From NCBI GenBank assembly GCA_964432415.1, contig CAYSNW010000008.1, positions 32,782 to 96,781 of the forward strand: a stretch of 64,000 bases of DNA. Reading direction: 5' to 3'. Positions 56,571 through 64,000 of this stretch are shown here, one piece after another (within the stretch, counting starts at the first letter, position 1; each line of letters starts with the position of its first letter). The notes beneath the pieces are model-generated. The model did not search any database. It was not told the origin of the DNA and saw only the letters and a program-made list of their open reading frames with translations. Position numbers and translations under genes: made by a program. The stretch comes from JAFECT01 sp964432415. Lineage in GTDB: Bacteria; Pseudomonadota; Alphaproteobacteria; Caulobacterales; Caulobacteraceae.

Positions 56571-56989
56571 GCGAAGGTCCTTTCCACCACCCGCGCGGGC
56601 GTCCAGCGTTCGCGGCGGCGGTCCAGACGCTCGTGCAGGGTCTCTCCGGAATAGTCGACCGGCTGGGCGACCTTGTCGCACCAGGGCTTCATCTGCAGGC
56701 CGGCGGTGTTCAGCGTCACGCGGGTGATGTGATCGGCCTCGAGCGCGGAGCCGACATAGACCCCGCAGTCCGGGCACATCAGGTAGTCGCTGGTCATCAG
56801 GCCGAAGCGGTGGCGGATCAGCCTTCCCTCGGACGCGATCTCGGCGAAGCCGTCCGGATCGCTGACCGTCTTGGCCCCGTGCCGGCGGCAGAAGCCGCAC
56901 TGGCAGGCGCGCACCTCAAGCCCCGGCTCGCAGCGGAGCGTCGCGGTGACACGGCCGCAGTGGCAGGCGCCCTTGTGGATCTCGCTCAC
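56567..56989 (-). CDS. GFA-family zinc protein (second of two)
   Basis: A 140-residue second GFA protein. The cysteine motifs are GACHCGRVTATL, CQCGFCRRHG near residue 35 and YLMCPDCGVYVG near 73, matching the zinc sites of the family. It differs clearly from the downstream copy and has a longer tail (LHERLDRRRERW). It starts ten bases after pdhB and overlaps the next gene by 4 bp, so two GFA genes in tandem sit inside the pyruvate dehydrogenase operon. Possible roles are thiol or aldehyde chemistry, by inference only. Confidence 0.85.
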   Translation of the reverse strand: MSEIHKGACHCGRVTATLRCEPGLEVRACQCGFCRRHGAKTVSDPDGFAEIASEGRLIRHRFGLMTSDYLMCPDCGVYVGSALEADHITRVTLNTAGLQMKPWCDKVAQPVDYSGETLHERLDRRRERWTPARVVERTFA

Positions 56990-56999
56990 CGGGTCCCGC

Positions 57000-58355
57000 C
57001 TATTTGTAAGTCACGGCCTTGACCGCCACGACGACCTTCTCGGCCGTCGGCAGGGCCAGGGCCTCGAGGTTGGCGGCGTAGGGCATGGGCACGTCCTCGC
57101 CGTAGACGCGGGTCGGCGGCGCATCGAGGTAGTCGAAGGCTTCGGCGGTGACGATCGAGGCCACCTCGGCGCCGACGCCCATCGGGCCCCAGCCTTCCTC
57201 CACCGTGACCAGGCGGTTGGTCTTCTTCACGCTTTCCAGGATGGTCGCGGTGTCGAGCGGACGCAGGGTTCTGAGGTCGATGACCTCAGCCGAAATCCCC
57301 TCGCCTTCCAGCATCTCGGCGGCCTTGAGCGCCACGCCGACCATGCGCGAATGGCAGGTGATGGTGACGTCGGTCCCCTCGCGGCGGATCTTGGCCTTGC
57401 CGATCGGCAGCACCCAGTCCTCCACGTCCGGCACGTCGAACTCCACGCCGTACATCATCTCGTGCTCGAGGAAGACGATGGGGTTCGGGTCGCGGATAGC
57501 GGCCTTGAGCAGGCCCTTGGCGTCGGCCGCGTCGTAGGGGGCGATCACCTTCAGTCCGGGCACGTGGGCGTACCAGGAGGAATAATCCTGGCTGTGCTGG
57601 GCGGCCACGCGGGCGGCGGCGCCGTTGGGACCGCGGAACACGATCGAGGATTTGATCTGGCCGCCGGACATGTAGAGCGTCTTGGCGGCGGAGTTGATGA
57701 TCTGGTCGATGGCCTGCATGCCGAAGTTCCAGGTCATGAACTCGACGATCGGCTTCAGCCCGGCCATGGCCGCGCCGACGCCCAGGCCGGCGAAGCCGTG
57801 CTCGGTGATCGGGGTGTCCACCACGCGGCGGTCGCCGAACTCCTGCAGCAGGTCGCGGCTGACCTTGTAGGCGCCCTGGTACTGGGCGACTTCCTCACCC
57901 ATCAGGAAGACGCTCTCGTCGCGGCGCATCTCCTCGGCCATGGCGTCGCGCAGCGCGTCGCGGACCGTGGTCTTGACCATCTTGGCCCCGGCCGGGATTT
58001 CCGGATCGTTGGCGGGCTCGGCGGACTTTGGCGCCTCAGCCGTGGGCGCCGGCTTGGCTTCAGCCACGGGCGCGGGCTCGGCGGCCTTGGGCTCGGCCTT
58101 CGGAGCGGGCGCTGAGGCGCCGCCCTTCAGGCGCGCGATCGGGGTGTTGACCTTCACGCCCTCGGTCCCGGCAGGCACGAGGATTTCTTCGATCTCGCCG
58201 TCGTCGACGGCCTCGACCTCCATGGTCGCCTTGTCGGTCTCGATCTCGGCGATGACCTGGCCCGGTTCGATCTTGTCGCCCGCCTTGACCAGCCACTTGG
58301 TGAGGCCGCCCTCTTCCATGGTCGGAGACAGGGCCGGCATGAGGATGTCGGTCAT
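57000..58355 (-). CDS. pdhB: Pyruvate dehydrogenase E1 beta subunit with N-terminal lipoyl domain
   Basis: The protein has 451 residues. Residues 1-80 are a lipoyl domain (lipoyl lysine in ETDKATME) that closely copies the one on PdhC. An Ala/Pro linker leads to the transketolase-like E1-beta: TVRDALRDAMAEEMRRDESVFLMGEEV, ITEHGFAGLGVGAAMAGLKP and RVAAQHSQDYSSW. E1 beta with E1 alpha decarboxylates pyruvate using thiamine diphosphate. An extra lipoyl domain on E1 beta is typical of alphaproteobacteria. It lies three bases after pdhA. Confidence 0.96.
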   Translation of the reverse strand: MTDILMPALSPTMEEGGLTKWLVKAGDKIEPGQVIAEIETDKATMEVEAVDDGEIEEILVPAGTEGVKVNTPIARLKGGASAPAPKAEPKAAEPAPVAEAKPAPTAEAPKSAEPANDPEIPAGAKMVKTTVRDALRDAMAEEMRRDESVFLMGEEVAQYQGAYKVSRDLLQEFGDRRVVDTPITEHGFAGLGVGAAMAGLKPIVEFMTWNFGMQAIDQIINSAAKTLYMSGGQIKSSIVFRGPNGAAARVAAQHSQDYSSWYAHVPGLKVIAPYDAADAKGLLKAAIRDPNPIVFLEHEMMYGVEFDVPDVEDWVLPIGKAKIRREGTDVTITCHSRMVGVALKAAEMLEGEGISAEVIDLRTLRPLDTATILESVKKTNRLVTVEEGWGPMGVGAEVASIVTAEAFDYLDAPPTRVYGEDVPMPYAANLEALALPTAEKVVVAVKAVTYK

Positions 58356-58358
58356 GGC

Positions 58359-59384
58359 TCAGGCCTCCAGATAGACGTCGGTGTAGAGCTCGGACGGATC
58401 GGGTTCCGGGCTGGTCTGGGCGAAGTCCACCGCGTCGAGCACGATGGTCTTGATCTCTTCGTCGATGGCCTTGATCTGCTCTTCCTTGATCCCGGCCTTG
58501 GCCATCAGGCCCTTCAGGTGGTCGATCGGGTCGCGCGTCTTCTTGACCTCGTCGACCTCCTCCTTGGTCCGGTACTTGGCGGGATCGGACATGGAGTGGC
58601 CGCGGTAGCGGTAGGTCTTCATCTCCAGCAGATAGGGACCCTTGCCGGCGCGGGCGTGGTCGGTGGCCCGCTTTCCGGCTTCGCGCACCGCCAGAACATC
58701 CATCCCGTCAACCTGTTCGCCGGGAATGTTGAAGCTGGCGCCGCGCTTGTAGAGCTCGGTCATGGCCGAGGAGCGCTCGACCGATGTGCCCATGGCGTAC
58801 TGGTTGTTCTCGATCAGATAGATGACCGGCAGCCGCCAGAGCTCCGCCATGTTGAAGCTCTCGTAGACCTGGCCCTGGTTGGCCGCGCCGTCGCCGAAAT
58901 AGACGTAGGCGACGTTGTCGTTGCCCCGGTAGCGGTTGGCGAAGCCCAGGCCCGTGCCCAGCGACACCTGGGCGCCGACGATGCCGTGGCCTCCGAAGAA
59001 GCCGGCCTCGATGGAGAACATGTGCATCGAACCGCCCTTGCCCTTGGACGAGCCCCCGGACCGACCGGTCAGTTCGGCCATGACCTCGCGCGGGTCCATG
59101 CCCGCGGCCAGCATGTGGCCGTGGTCGCGGTAGGCGGTGATGATCTCGTCGCCCTTCTTGGACACCGACTGCATGCCGACCGCCACGGCCTCCTGACCGA
59201 TGTACAGGTGGCAGAAGCCGCCGATCAGACCCATGCCGTACAGCTGCCCCGCCCGCTCCTCGAAGCGGCGGATCAGCAGCATCTGCCGGTACCAGCCCAG
59301 CAGGTCGTCCTTGGTCGGTTTCAGGTCGGCTTTCGAGGCGGCCTTGGATGGGCTTTTCGCCGCGGCCTTTGCAGCTCGCGCCAT
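58359..59384 (-). CDS. pdhA: Pyruvate dehydrogenase E1 alpha subunit
   Basis: A 341-residue E1 alpha that binds thiamine diphosphate. An Ala/Lys-rich N-terminus is followed by RRFEERAGQLYGMGLIGGFCHLYIGQEAV, the TDP motif GDGAANQGQVYESFNMAELWRLPVIYLIENN (GDG...NN) near residue 165 and the phosphorylation-loop-like YRYRGHSMSDP near 258. It heads the pdh operon (pdhA-pdhB-GFA-GFA-pdhC-lpd). The start is preceded by a CGAACGTTCG palindrome at 59413-59422. Confidence 0.97.
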   Translation of the reverse strand: MARAAKAAAKSPSKAASKADLKPTKDDLLGWYRQMLLIRRFEERAGQLYGMGLIGGFCHLYIGQEAVAVGMQSVSKKGDEIITAYRDHGHMLAAGMDPREVMAELTGRSGGSSKGKGGSMHMFSIEAGFFGGHGIVGAQVSLGTGLGFANRYRGNDNVAYVYFGDGAANQGQVYESFNMAELWRLPVIYLIENNQYAMGTSVERSSAMTELYKRGASFNIPGEQVDGMDVLAVREAGKRATDHARAGKGPYLLEMKTYRYRGHSMSDPAKYRTKEEVDEVKKTRDPIDHLKGLMAKAGIKEEQIKAIDEEIKTIVLDAVDFAQTSPEPDPSELYTDVYLEA

Positions 59385-59460
59385 GCAGGCGTCCTCCGTC
59401 GCGGGGGTCTAACGAACGTTCGCGCGGAGGGCTTTAGCAGCGTCTAACGGCTATGCGAAG

Positions 59461-59775
59461 TCAAGAACGGCGAGAATGCGGAGCTTCCACCCGAATGACG
59501 TAGTCACGCGGGTCCGTGTAACCGAGCAGTACGCGGGCGCGCTCCTCAAGCAAATCCTTGGACAGATGCTCATCCGACAAAAGATTTACCCGCGCCTCCA
59601 GTTCGTGGCGCTCGGCGGTCACACGCTTGAGCTGGTCGGTGCGCTCGGCAAGCGTAGCCTTGCGCGTCGCCTCGTTGAGCAGTCCCTTGTCGCCGGTCAG
59701 CGCATGGAACCCGAAGTAGGCGATGAGGACGCCGAACCCCGCAGTCACGAGGTAGGGCCGGATCTGGGAAAGCAA
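59461..59775 (-). CDS. ftsB: FtsB/DivIC-family septum formation initiator
   Basis: A 104-residue single-pass division protein. A TTG at 59775 is the start, as an AAGGAG lies seven bases upstream. A membrane segment (LVTAGFGVLIAYFGFHAL) near residues 8-26 is followed by a periplasmic coiled coil (LAERTDQLKRVTAERHELEARVNLL). The later DLLEERARVLLGYTDPRDYVI is the family's DxxExxAR...GxxxPxE-like segment. It bridges FtsL and FtsQ in the divisome. It lies between eno and pdhA as in other alphaproteobacteria. Confidence 0.92.
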   Translation of the reverse strand: MLSQIRPYLVTAGFGVLIAYFGFHALTGDKGLLNEATRKATLAERTDQLKRVTAERHELEARVNLLSDEHLSKDLLEERARVLLGYTDPRDYVIRVEAPHSRRS

Positions 59776-59895
59776 GCAAGCGCTCCTTCTGAGCGTTTGA
59801 ACACGACCCGGCCAACATGCCTTCCAAGAGGTTACGGAATCGTAGCTTAGCCGTTAACCTTGTTGGGTTTTTCGCGTTCCGCCTGCGATGGGGAC

Positions 59896-61176
59896 TCAGG
59901 CGCCCCGCAGCATCCCGTCGCCGGCGTAGACCGCCTGGTCGCCCAGCATCTCCTCGATGCGCAGCAGCTGGTTGTACTTGGCCAGCCGGTCCGAGCGTGA
60001 CAGCGAGCCGGTCTTGATCTGTCCGCAGTTGGTGGCCACCGCCAGGTCGGCGATGGTGGAGTCCTCGGTCTCGCCGGAGCGGTGGCTCATCACCGCGGTG
60101 TAGGCCGAGCGGTGGGCCATATCGACCGCATCCAGGGTCTCAGAAAGCGTGCCGATCTGGTTGACCTTGATCAGGATCGAGTTGGCCAGACCCGACTCGA
60201 TTCCGGCCGAGAGCCGCGCCGGGTTGGTCACGAACAGGTCGTCGCCCACCAGCTGGACCTTGCCGCCGAGCCGCTGGGTGAGCAGGGCCCAGCCGTCGAA
60301 GTCATCTTCCGAACAACCGTCTTCGATCGAGACGATGGGGAAGCGCTCGGCCAGGTCGGCCAGGTAGTCGACCATCCCGGCGGGATCGAGGGTCTTGCCC
60401 TCCCCGGTCATGGCGTACTTGCCGTCCTTGAAGAACTCGGTGGCGGCGCAGTCGAGCGCCAGGTGGAAGTCCCGCCCGGCCTCGTATCCGGCCGCCTCGC
60501 CCGCCTGCAGAATGAACTTCAACGCCTCATCCGCCGACTTCAGGTTCGGGGCGAAGCCGCCCTCGTCGCCGACGTTGGTGTTGTGGCCGGCCTTCTTCAG
60601 AGCCGCCTTCAGGGCATGGAAGATCTCCGCCCCCATGCGCAGGCCCTCGGAGAAAGTCTCCGCGCCCGTGGGCATGACCATGAATTCCTGGATGTCGATC
60701 GGGTTGTCGGCGTGCATGCCGCCATTGATGATGTTCATCATCGGGGTGGGCAGGACGCGGGCCGAGACGCCGCCGATGTACTTGTAGAGCGGCAGGTTGG
60801 AGCTGATCGCCTGGGCCCGCGCGGCGGCCAGGGACACGCCCAGGATGGCGTTGGCGCCCAGCCGGCTCTTGTTCTCGGTGCCGTCGAGCTCGATCATCGC
60901 GGCGTCCAGCCGGCGCTGGTCTTCCGCGTCCATGCCCGAGACCGCGTCGAAGATCTCGCCGTTGACCGCGTCCAGCGCCTGCAGCACGCCCTTGCCGAGG
61001 TAGCGGCTCTTGTCCCCGTCGCGCTTCTCGACCGCCTCGTGGGCGCCGGTGGAGGCCCCGGACGGCACAGCGGCGCGCCCGAACGAGCCGTCGGACAGCA
61101 CCACATCGACCTCGACCGTCGGGTTGCCGCGGCTGTCCATGATCTCACGGGCGGTGATGTCGACGATATCGGTCAT
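59896..61176 (-). CDS. eno: Enolase
   Basis: A 426-residue enolase that interconverts 2-phosphoglycerate and phosphoenolpyruvate and is also an RNA-degradosome partner. The N-terminal ITAREIMDSRGNPTVEVDV, the GGMHADNPIDIQEFMVMP segment near 150, metal-ligand stretches SIEDGCSEDDF and LVGDDLFVTN, and the signature ILIKVNQIGTLSETLDAV near 335 are present. SHRSGETEDSTIADLAVA follows. It lies upstream of ftsB on the same strand. Confidence 0.98.
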   Translation of the reverse strand: MTDIVDITAREIMDSRGNPTVEVDVVLSDGSFGRAAVPSGASTGAHEAVEKRDGDKSRYLGKGVLQALDAVNGEIFDAVSGMDAEDQRRLDAAMIELDGTENKSRLGANAILGVSLAAARAQAISSNLPLYKYIGGVSARVLPTPMMNIINGGMHADNPIDIQEFMVMPTGAETFSEGLRMGAEIFHALKAALKKAGHNTNVGDEGGFAPNLKSADEALKFILQAGEAAGYEAGRDFHLALDCAATEFFKDGKYAMTGEGKTLDPAGMVDYLADLAERFPIVSIEDGCSEDDFDGWALLTQRLGGKVQLVGDDLFVTNPARLSAGIESGLANSILIKVNQIGTLSETLDAVDMAHRSAYTAVMSHRSGETEDSTIADLAVATNCGQIKTGSLSRSDRLAKYNQLLRIEEMLGDQAVYAGDGMLRGA

Positions 61177-61263
61177 GGGAAGCGGGCCTCGGGCGCGGGT
61201 TGGAGGGAGCGCGCGAGGCTTTAGCGTGCCGGACGCGTCAGGCCAAGGCGGCGCACAAAAGGA

Positions 61264-61298
61264 AAGCGGCGCGCGAGCCTTGAGCCCACGCGCCGCTT
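61264..61298 (-). terminator. Rho-independent-type terminator after rpmF
   Basis: On the reverse strand the 10-bp stem AAGCGGCGCG / CGCGCCGCTT with a 15-base loop begins 29 bases after the rpmF stop and is followed by TCCTTTTGT, a fair U tract. Confidence 0.7.
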
Positions 61299-61327
61299 CT
61301 GATTCGGTGTTCGAGCCTGAAGTCGGC

Positions 61328-61510
61328 TCAGTCTTCCTTCGGCGTCAGGACCTGACGGCCCTTGTACATGCCGGTCTTCAGGTCGACGTGGTGCGGGCGC
61401 TTCAGCTCGCCGGTGTCCTTGTCTTCCACGAAGGAATTGGCGCCCAGCGCGTGGTGCGAGCGGCGCATGTTCCGCCGCGAGGGCGATACTTTGCGTTTAG
61501 GAACGGCCAT
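61328..61510 (-). CDS. rpmF: 50S ribosomal protein L32
   Basis: The 60-residue protein begins MAVPKRKVSPSRRNMRRSHH, which is the conserved L32 N-terminus. The later part HHVDLKTGMYKGRQVL is also typical. It has none of the four zinc cysteines seen in some L32 proteins. It is a single-gene unit with its own promoter region and terminator. In other bacteria rpmF is often close to plsX; that gene is not nearby. Confidence 0.97.
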   Translation of the reverse strand: MAVPKRKVSPSRRNMRRSHHALGANSFVEDKDTGELKRPHHVDLKTGMYKGRQVLTPKED

Positions 61511-61599
61511 TTCCGTCTCTCTCAGGGTCGGGCCGGCGTGATGCGCTGGCGATAAACAGGAAGCGGCGGCGAACCGTGGGCCGCCGCCGTGAGCGCGGG

Positions 61600-61628
61600 T
61601 GTATGCACCAAGGCGGCTTGCGGTTCAA
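61600..61628 (-). promoter_or_regulatory. Possible promoter for rpmF
   Basis: On the reverse strand -35 TTGAAC (61628-61623) and CATACA (61605-61600), preceded by TG two bases before, are separated by 17 bases. The expected start near 61593 leaves an 83-nt leader. Confidence 0.35.
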
Positions 61629-61655
61629 GTGCGACCTGCGTGCGCGCCGCCCCGA

Positions 61656-62321
61656 CTACCAGGCCTGCCACCCGTGCTTCTTCAACCAGGCGGCCTCGTC
61701 GCTCTCGTCCAGCTTGCCGGGCAGGGTCATGACCACCTTGCCGTCCGGCTTGACCAGGTCGACCGGATCGTAGGAGCCGCCTTCCCCACCCTTGCGGTAC
61801 TTGTGGCGCGAGACCAGCAGATAGCCGCGGTAGGGCCCGTTGCGGATCACCGACAGGCTGTTGCCGTCGATGACGAAGCGCTCACGCCCGGTCTTCAGGT
61901 CGATCTGGTGGATGGCGGCGGAGGTCACCCAGGCGTCGGCCATGACATAAACGTAGCCGCCGTCGAGCGAGAAGGTCGGGTGACGCAGCGCCAGCATGGC
62001 GTGCTTCACCTCCTTGGCGTCGTGAGGCTCGATCAGTCGATGCGTTTGACCCGTAGCCACATCGGCGACCCACAGGCTCTCGACGCCCGTGTCGGTCACG
62101 CCGGTTCGAGGCCTCTCCTCGCGGGTGAAGGCGATGCGGGAACCGTCCGGGCTGAGCACAGGCTCGCTGTCCTTGCCACTGTGGGTCAGGTCGCTGACCT
62201 GCCCTCCCCGCACGATCTGGATATTGCCGTGGTCGGCCCGCACCTCGACCCCGGCCGGCGCCGCCATCGCGGTCGTCGCCGCGGCGAGCGCCGCCATAGT
62301 GAGCATGCCTGACCTGAACAT
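61656..62321 (-). CDS. Exported TolB-like beta-propeller protein
   Basis: The protein has 221 residues. The ATG at 62321 is behind GGGAGA; in-frame codons upstream to 62354 are not needed. A signal peptide (MLTMAALAAATTAMA) is followed by PD40-like blades: VLSPDGSRIAFTREER near 55, ESLWVADVATGQTHRLIEP near 80 and PTFSLDGGYVYVMADAW near 112. The protein resembles a half-propeller and is similar in style to the protein at 27694-28578. It could be periplasmic. It lies between rpmF and pyrG on the same strand, 153 nt after the pyrG stop, and its partner is unknown. Confidence 0.85.
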   Translation of the reverse strand: MFRSGMLTMAALAAATTAMAAPAGVEVRADHGNIQIVRGGQVSDLTHSGKDSEPVLSPDGSRIAFTREERPRTGVTDTGVESLWVADVATGQTHRLIEPHDAKEVKHAMLALRHPTFSLDGGYVYVMADAWVTSAAIHQIDLKTGRERFVIDGNSLSVIRNGPYRGYLLVSRHKYRKGGEGGSYDPVDLVKPDGKVVMTLPGKLDESDEAAWLKKHGWQAW

Positions 62322-62474
62322 CGCGGTTCTCCCGTGACCCCTCTGGGGTGTCATCGAAAAGCTAGTACGCGCCAGGAGCCCGCGCCAGTGACCTGGGTCA
62401 CACCGCGGGAGCGACCGCGAGCGAGAGAAAGAAATTGCCGCAGACCTGATGTCCCAGGACCCAGGCGGCCTTGA

Positions 62475-64000
62475 TCAGACCAGGCGACTCTGCACCACCG
62501 CGGCGCGGATGAAGTCGGCGAACAGCGGGTGCGGAGCAAAGGGCCGGGACTTCAGTTCGGGGTGATATTGCACCCCGATGAACCAGGGATGGTCCTCGCG
62601 CTCCACCGTCTCGGGCAGGACGCCGTCAGGCGAAACTCCGGCGAAGGTCAGGCCGCCCGGTCCCTCGATGACGTCGCGATAGCCGATGTTGACCTCGTAA
62701 CGGTGGCGGTGGCGTTCGCTGATGTCGTTCGAGCCATAGATGCGCGCGATCAGGGATCCGGGCTTCAGGCTGGCCTCATAGGCGCCCAGCCGCATCGAGC
62801 CGCCGAGATCGCTGTCCGCCGCGCGGACTTCCTTCTCGTTGCCCCGCGCCCATTCGGTCATCAGGCCCACCACCGGCTCCGGCGTCGGGCCGAACTCGGT
62901 GGAGGAGGCGTGCTTCAGGCCGGCCAGGTTCCGCGCCGCCTCGATCACCGCCATCTGCATGCCGAAGCAGATGCCGAAGTAGGGAATGTTGCGCTCGCGC
63001 GCGAAGCGGGCCGCCTCGATCTTGCCCTCCGCCCCACGCTCGCCGAAGCCGCCGGGGACCAGGATGCCGTGGGCGCCCTGCAGGCGCGCCTCGCACTCGG
63101 CCGGATCGCCTTCGAAGGTCTCGGACTCGACCCAGTCGATGTGCACGCGCACGTCGTTGGCCAGGCCGCCGTGGTGCAGGGCCTCGATCAGCGACTTATA
63201 GGCGTCCTTCAGGATGGTGTACTTGCCCACCACCGCCACAGTGACGTCGCCATCCGGATGCAGGCGGGTCTGGGCGATCTTCTCCCAGCGGCTCAGGTCC
63301 GGCGCCTTGGCGTCGTGGATGCCGAAGCAGGCCAGGACTTCCTGGTCCAGGCCCTCCTTGTGGTACTCCAGCGGCACCGCGTAGATGTCCGGCGCGTCCA
63401 TGGCCTGGATCACCGCGGTCTCGCGCACATTGCAGAACAGGCCGATCTTGCGCCGCTCCTCGGGCGGGATCGGGTGCTCGCAGCGGCAGAGCAGGATGTC
63501 GGGCTGGATGCCGATGGAGCGCAGCTCCTTGACCGAGTGCTGGGTCGGCTTGGTCTTCATCTCGCCGGCCGTCTTGATGAACGGCAGCAAGGTCAGGTGC
63601 ACGTAGCAGCTCTGGCCGCGCGGCAGCTCCTGGCCCAGCTGGCGGATGGCCTCGAAGAACGGCAGGCCCTCGATATCGCCGACGGTCCCGCCGATCTCGA
63701 CCAGGACAAAGTCCACGTCGCCCGGATCGGCCAGGACGAACTGTTTGATCTCGTCGGTGACGTGGGGGATCACCTGGACGGTGGCGCCCAGATAGTCGCC
63801 GCGGCGTTCCTTCTCGATGATGGTCTGGTAGATGCGGCCGGTGGTGATGTTGTCGCTCTTGGCCGCCGACACCCCGGTGAAGCGCTCGTAGTGGCCCAGG
63901 TCCAGGTCGGTCTCGGCGCCGTCGTCGGTGACGAAGACCTCGCCGTGCTGATAGGGCGACATCGTGCCCGGATCGACGTTGAGATAGGGGTCGAGCTTGC
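62475..64000 (-). CDS. pyrG: CTP synthase, 5' end cut by window edge
   Basis: The visible 508 residues cover nearly all of PyrG; about 35 N-terminal residues, including the start and the synthase P-loop, lie beyond the right edge. Synthase-domain signatures include KLDPYLNVDPGTMSPYQHGEVFVTDDGAETDLDLGHYERF near the edge, then TIIEKERRGDYLGATVQVIPHVTDEI. The glutaminase domain has the oxyanion region GGFGERGAEGKI, the nucleophile in PYFGICFGMQMAVIEAARN and the C-terminal VQYHPELKSRPF. It makes CTP from UTP and glutamine. Confidence 0.98.
   Translation of the reverse strand, partial: KLDPYLNVDPGTMSPYQHGEVFVTDDGAETDLDLGHYERFTGVSAAKSDNITTGRIYQTIIEKERRGDYLGATVQVIPHVTDEIKQFVLADPGDVDFVLVEIGGTVGDIEGLPFFEAIRQLGQELPRGQSCYVHLTLLPFIKTAGEMKTKPTQHSVKELRSIGIQPDILLCRCEHPIPPEERRKIGLFCNVRETAVIQAMDAPDIYAVPLEYHKEGLDQEVLACFGIHDAKAPDLSRWEKIAQTRLHPDGDVTVAVVGKYTILKDAYKSLIEALHHGGLANDVRVHIDWVESETFEGDPAECEARLQGAHGILVPGGFGERGAEGKIEAARFARERNIPYFGICFGMQMAVIEAARNLAGLKHASSTEFGPTPEPVVGLMTEWARGNEKEVRAADSDLGGSMRLGAYEASLKPGSLIARIYGSNDISERHRHRYEVNIGYRDVIEGPGGLTFAGVSPDGVLPETVEREDHPWFIGVQYHPELKSRPFAPHPLFADFIRAAVVQSRLV

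Overview
The window is 64 kb of GC-rich chromosomal DNA from an alphaproteobacterium, most likely a member of the Caulobacterales (Caulobacter/Phenylobacterium-like). I infer this from the conserved gene order pyrG ... eno-ftsB-pdhA-pdhB-pdhC-lpd ... lipA-coq10 ... cinA ... ispDF / dusB-ntrY-ntrX-dat ... hfq-hflX ... mazG, from the fused ispDF gene, from the lipoyl domain on the pyruvate dehydrogenase E1-beta subunit, and from the mix of TonB-dependent receptors and Tat-type secreted hydrolases. There is no rRNA, no CRISPR array, no recognisable transposase, no phage module and no known defence system.

Layout. 1-6 kb: a membrane protein cut by the left edge, a Tat-exported S41-like protease, a small secreted protein, tRNA-Ser(TGA), then a tightly coupled housekeeping operon tmk-holB-tatD-MBL hydrolase. 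6-13 kb: a run of small stress or accessory genes (DUF885 peptidase-like protein, Lrp/AsnC regulator, an anchored enterochelin-esterase N-domain protein, three GNAT or unknown proteins, DUF2239, a PEBP-like protein, MmcQ/YjbR). 13-19.5 kb: fatty-acid desaturase-like protein, a large SPFH/flotillin-like protein, two secreted proteins (one with a HET-C-like His/Asp motif), a TrmH-type RNA methyltransferase and a VanY-type D,D-carboxypeptidase. 19.6-27 kb: an outer-membrane TonB-dependent receptor, two tandem S10 serine carboxypeptidases and a GPH-family symporter, which look like a nutrient or peptide scavenging locus. 27-43.6 kb: conserved backbone with mazG, hflX-hfq, dat, ntrXY, dusB, ispDF, cinA, coq10-like and lipA. 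43.7-53.5 kb: an accessory block of eight genes separating lipA from lpd, with an acyl-ACP-synthetase-like gene, DoxX, an LprI-like lipoprotein, a second TonB receptor next to an ECF sigma/anti-sigma pair, a serine hydrolase and a LysR regulator. 53.5-64 kb: the pyruvate dehydrogenase operon, carrying two GFA-family genes between pdhB and pdhC, then ftsB, eno, rpmF, a beta-propeller-like exported protein and pyrG (5' end cut by the right edge).

How the parts work together. The pdh operon, lpd and lipA make and lipoylate the enzyme that feeds acetyl-CoA to the cell. ispDF feeds isoprenoid synthesis, and the coq10-like protein is expected to serve the quinone end of respiration. tmk/holB/tatD, pyrG and mazG belong to nucleotide supply and DNA replication or repair. 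ntrYX, hfq, Lrp, LysR and ECF sigma/RskA supply regulation. The two related TonB receptors plus S10, S41, DUF885, VanY and serine-hydrolase proteins suggest an oligotroph that degrades and imports peptides or cell-wall material.

Non-coding structure is the least ordinary part of the window: two related palindromic REPIN-like elements in opposite orientation (31.5 and 42.5 kb), a third palindromic element of another family (25.3 kb), a 19-bp perfect inverted repeat of CACCAAG units (22.0 kb), a tandem 16-bp repeat before the first TonB receptor, a hairpin followed by an A8 tract in the hfq leader, and an ATCCGGGTA repeat pair bracketing the DUF2239 promoter. I did not find a clearly undescribed multi-gene system.
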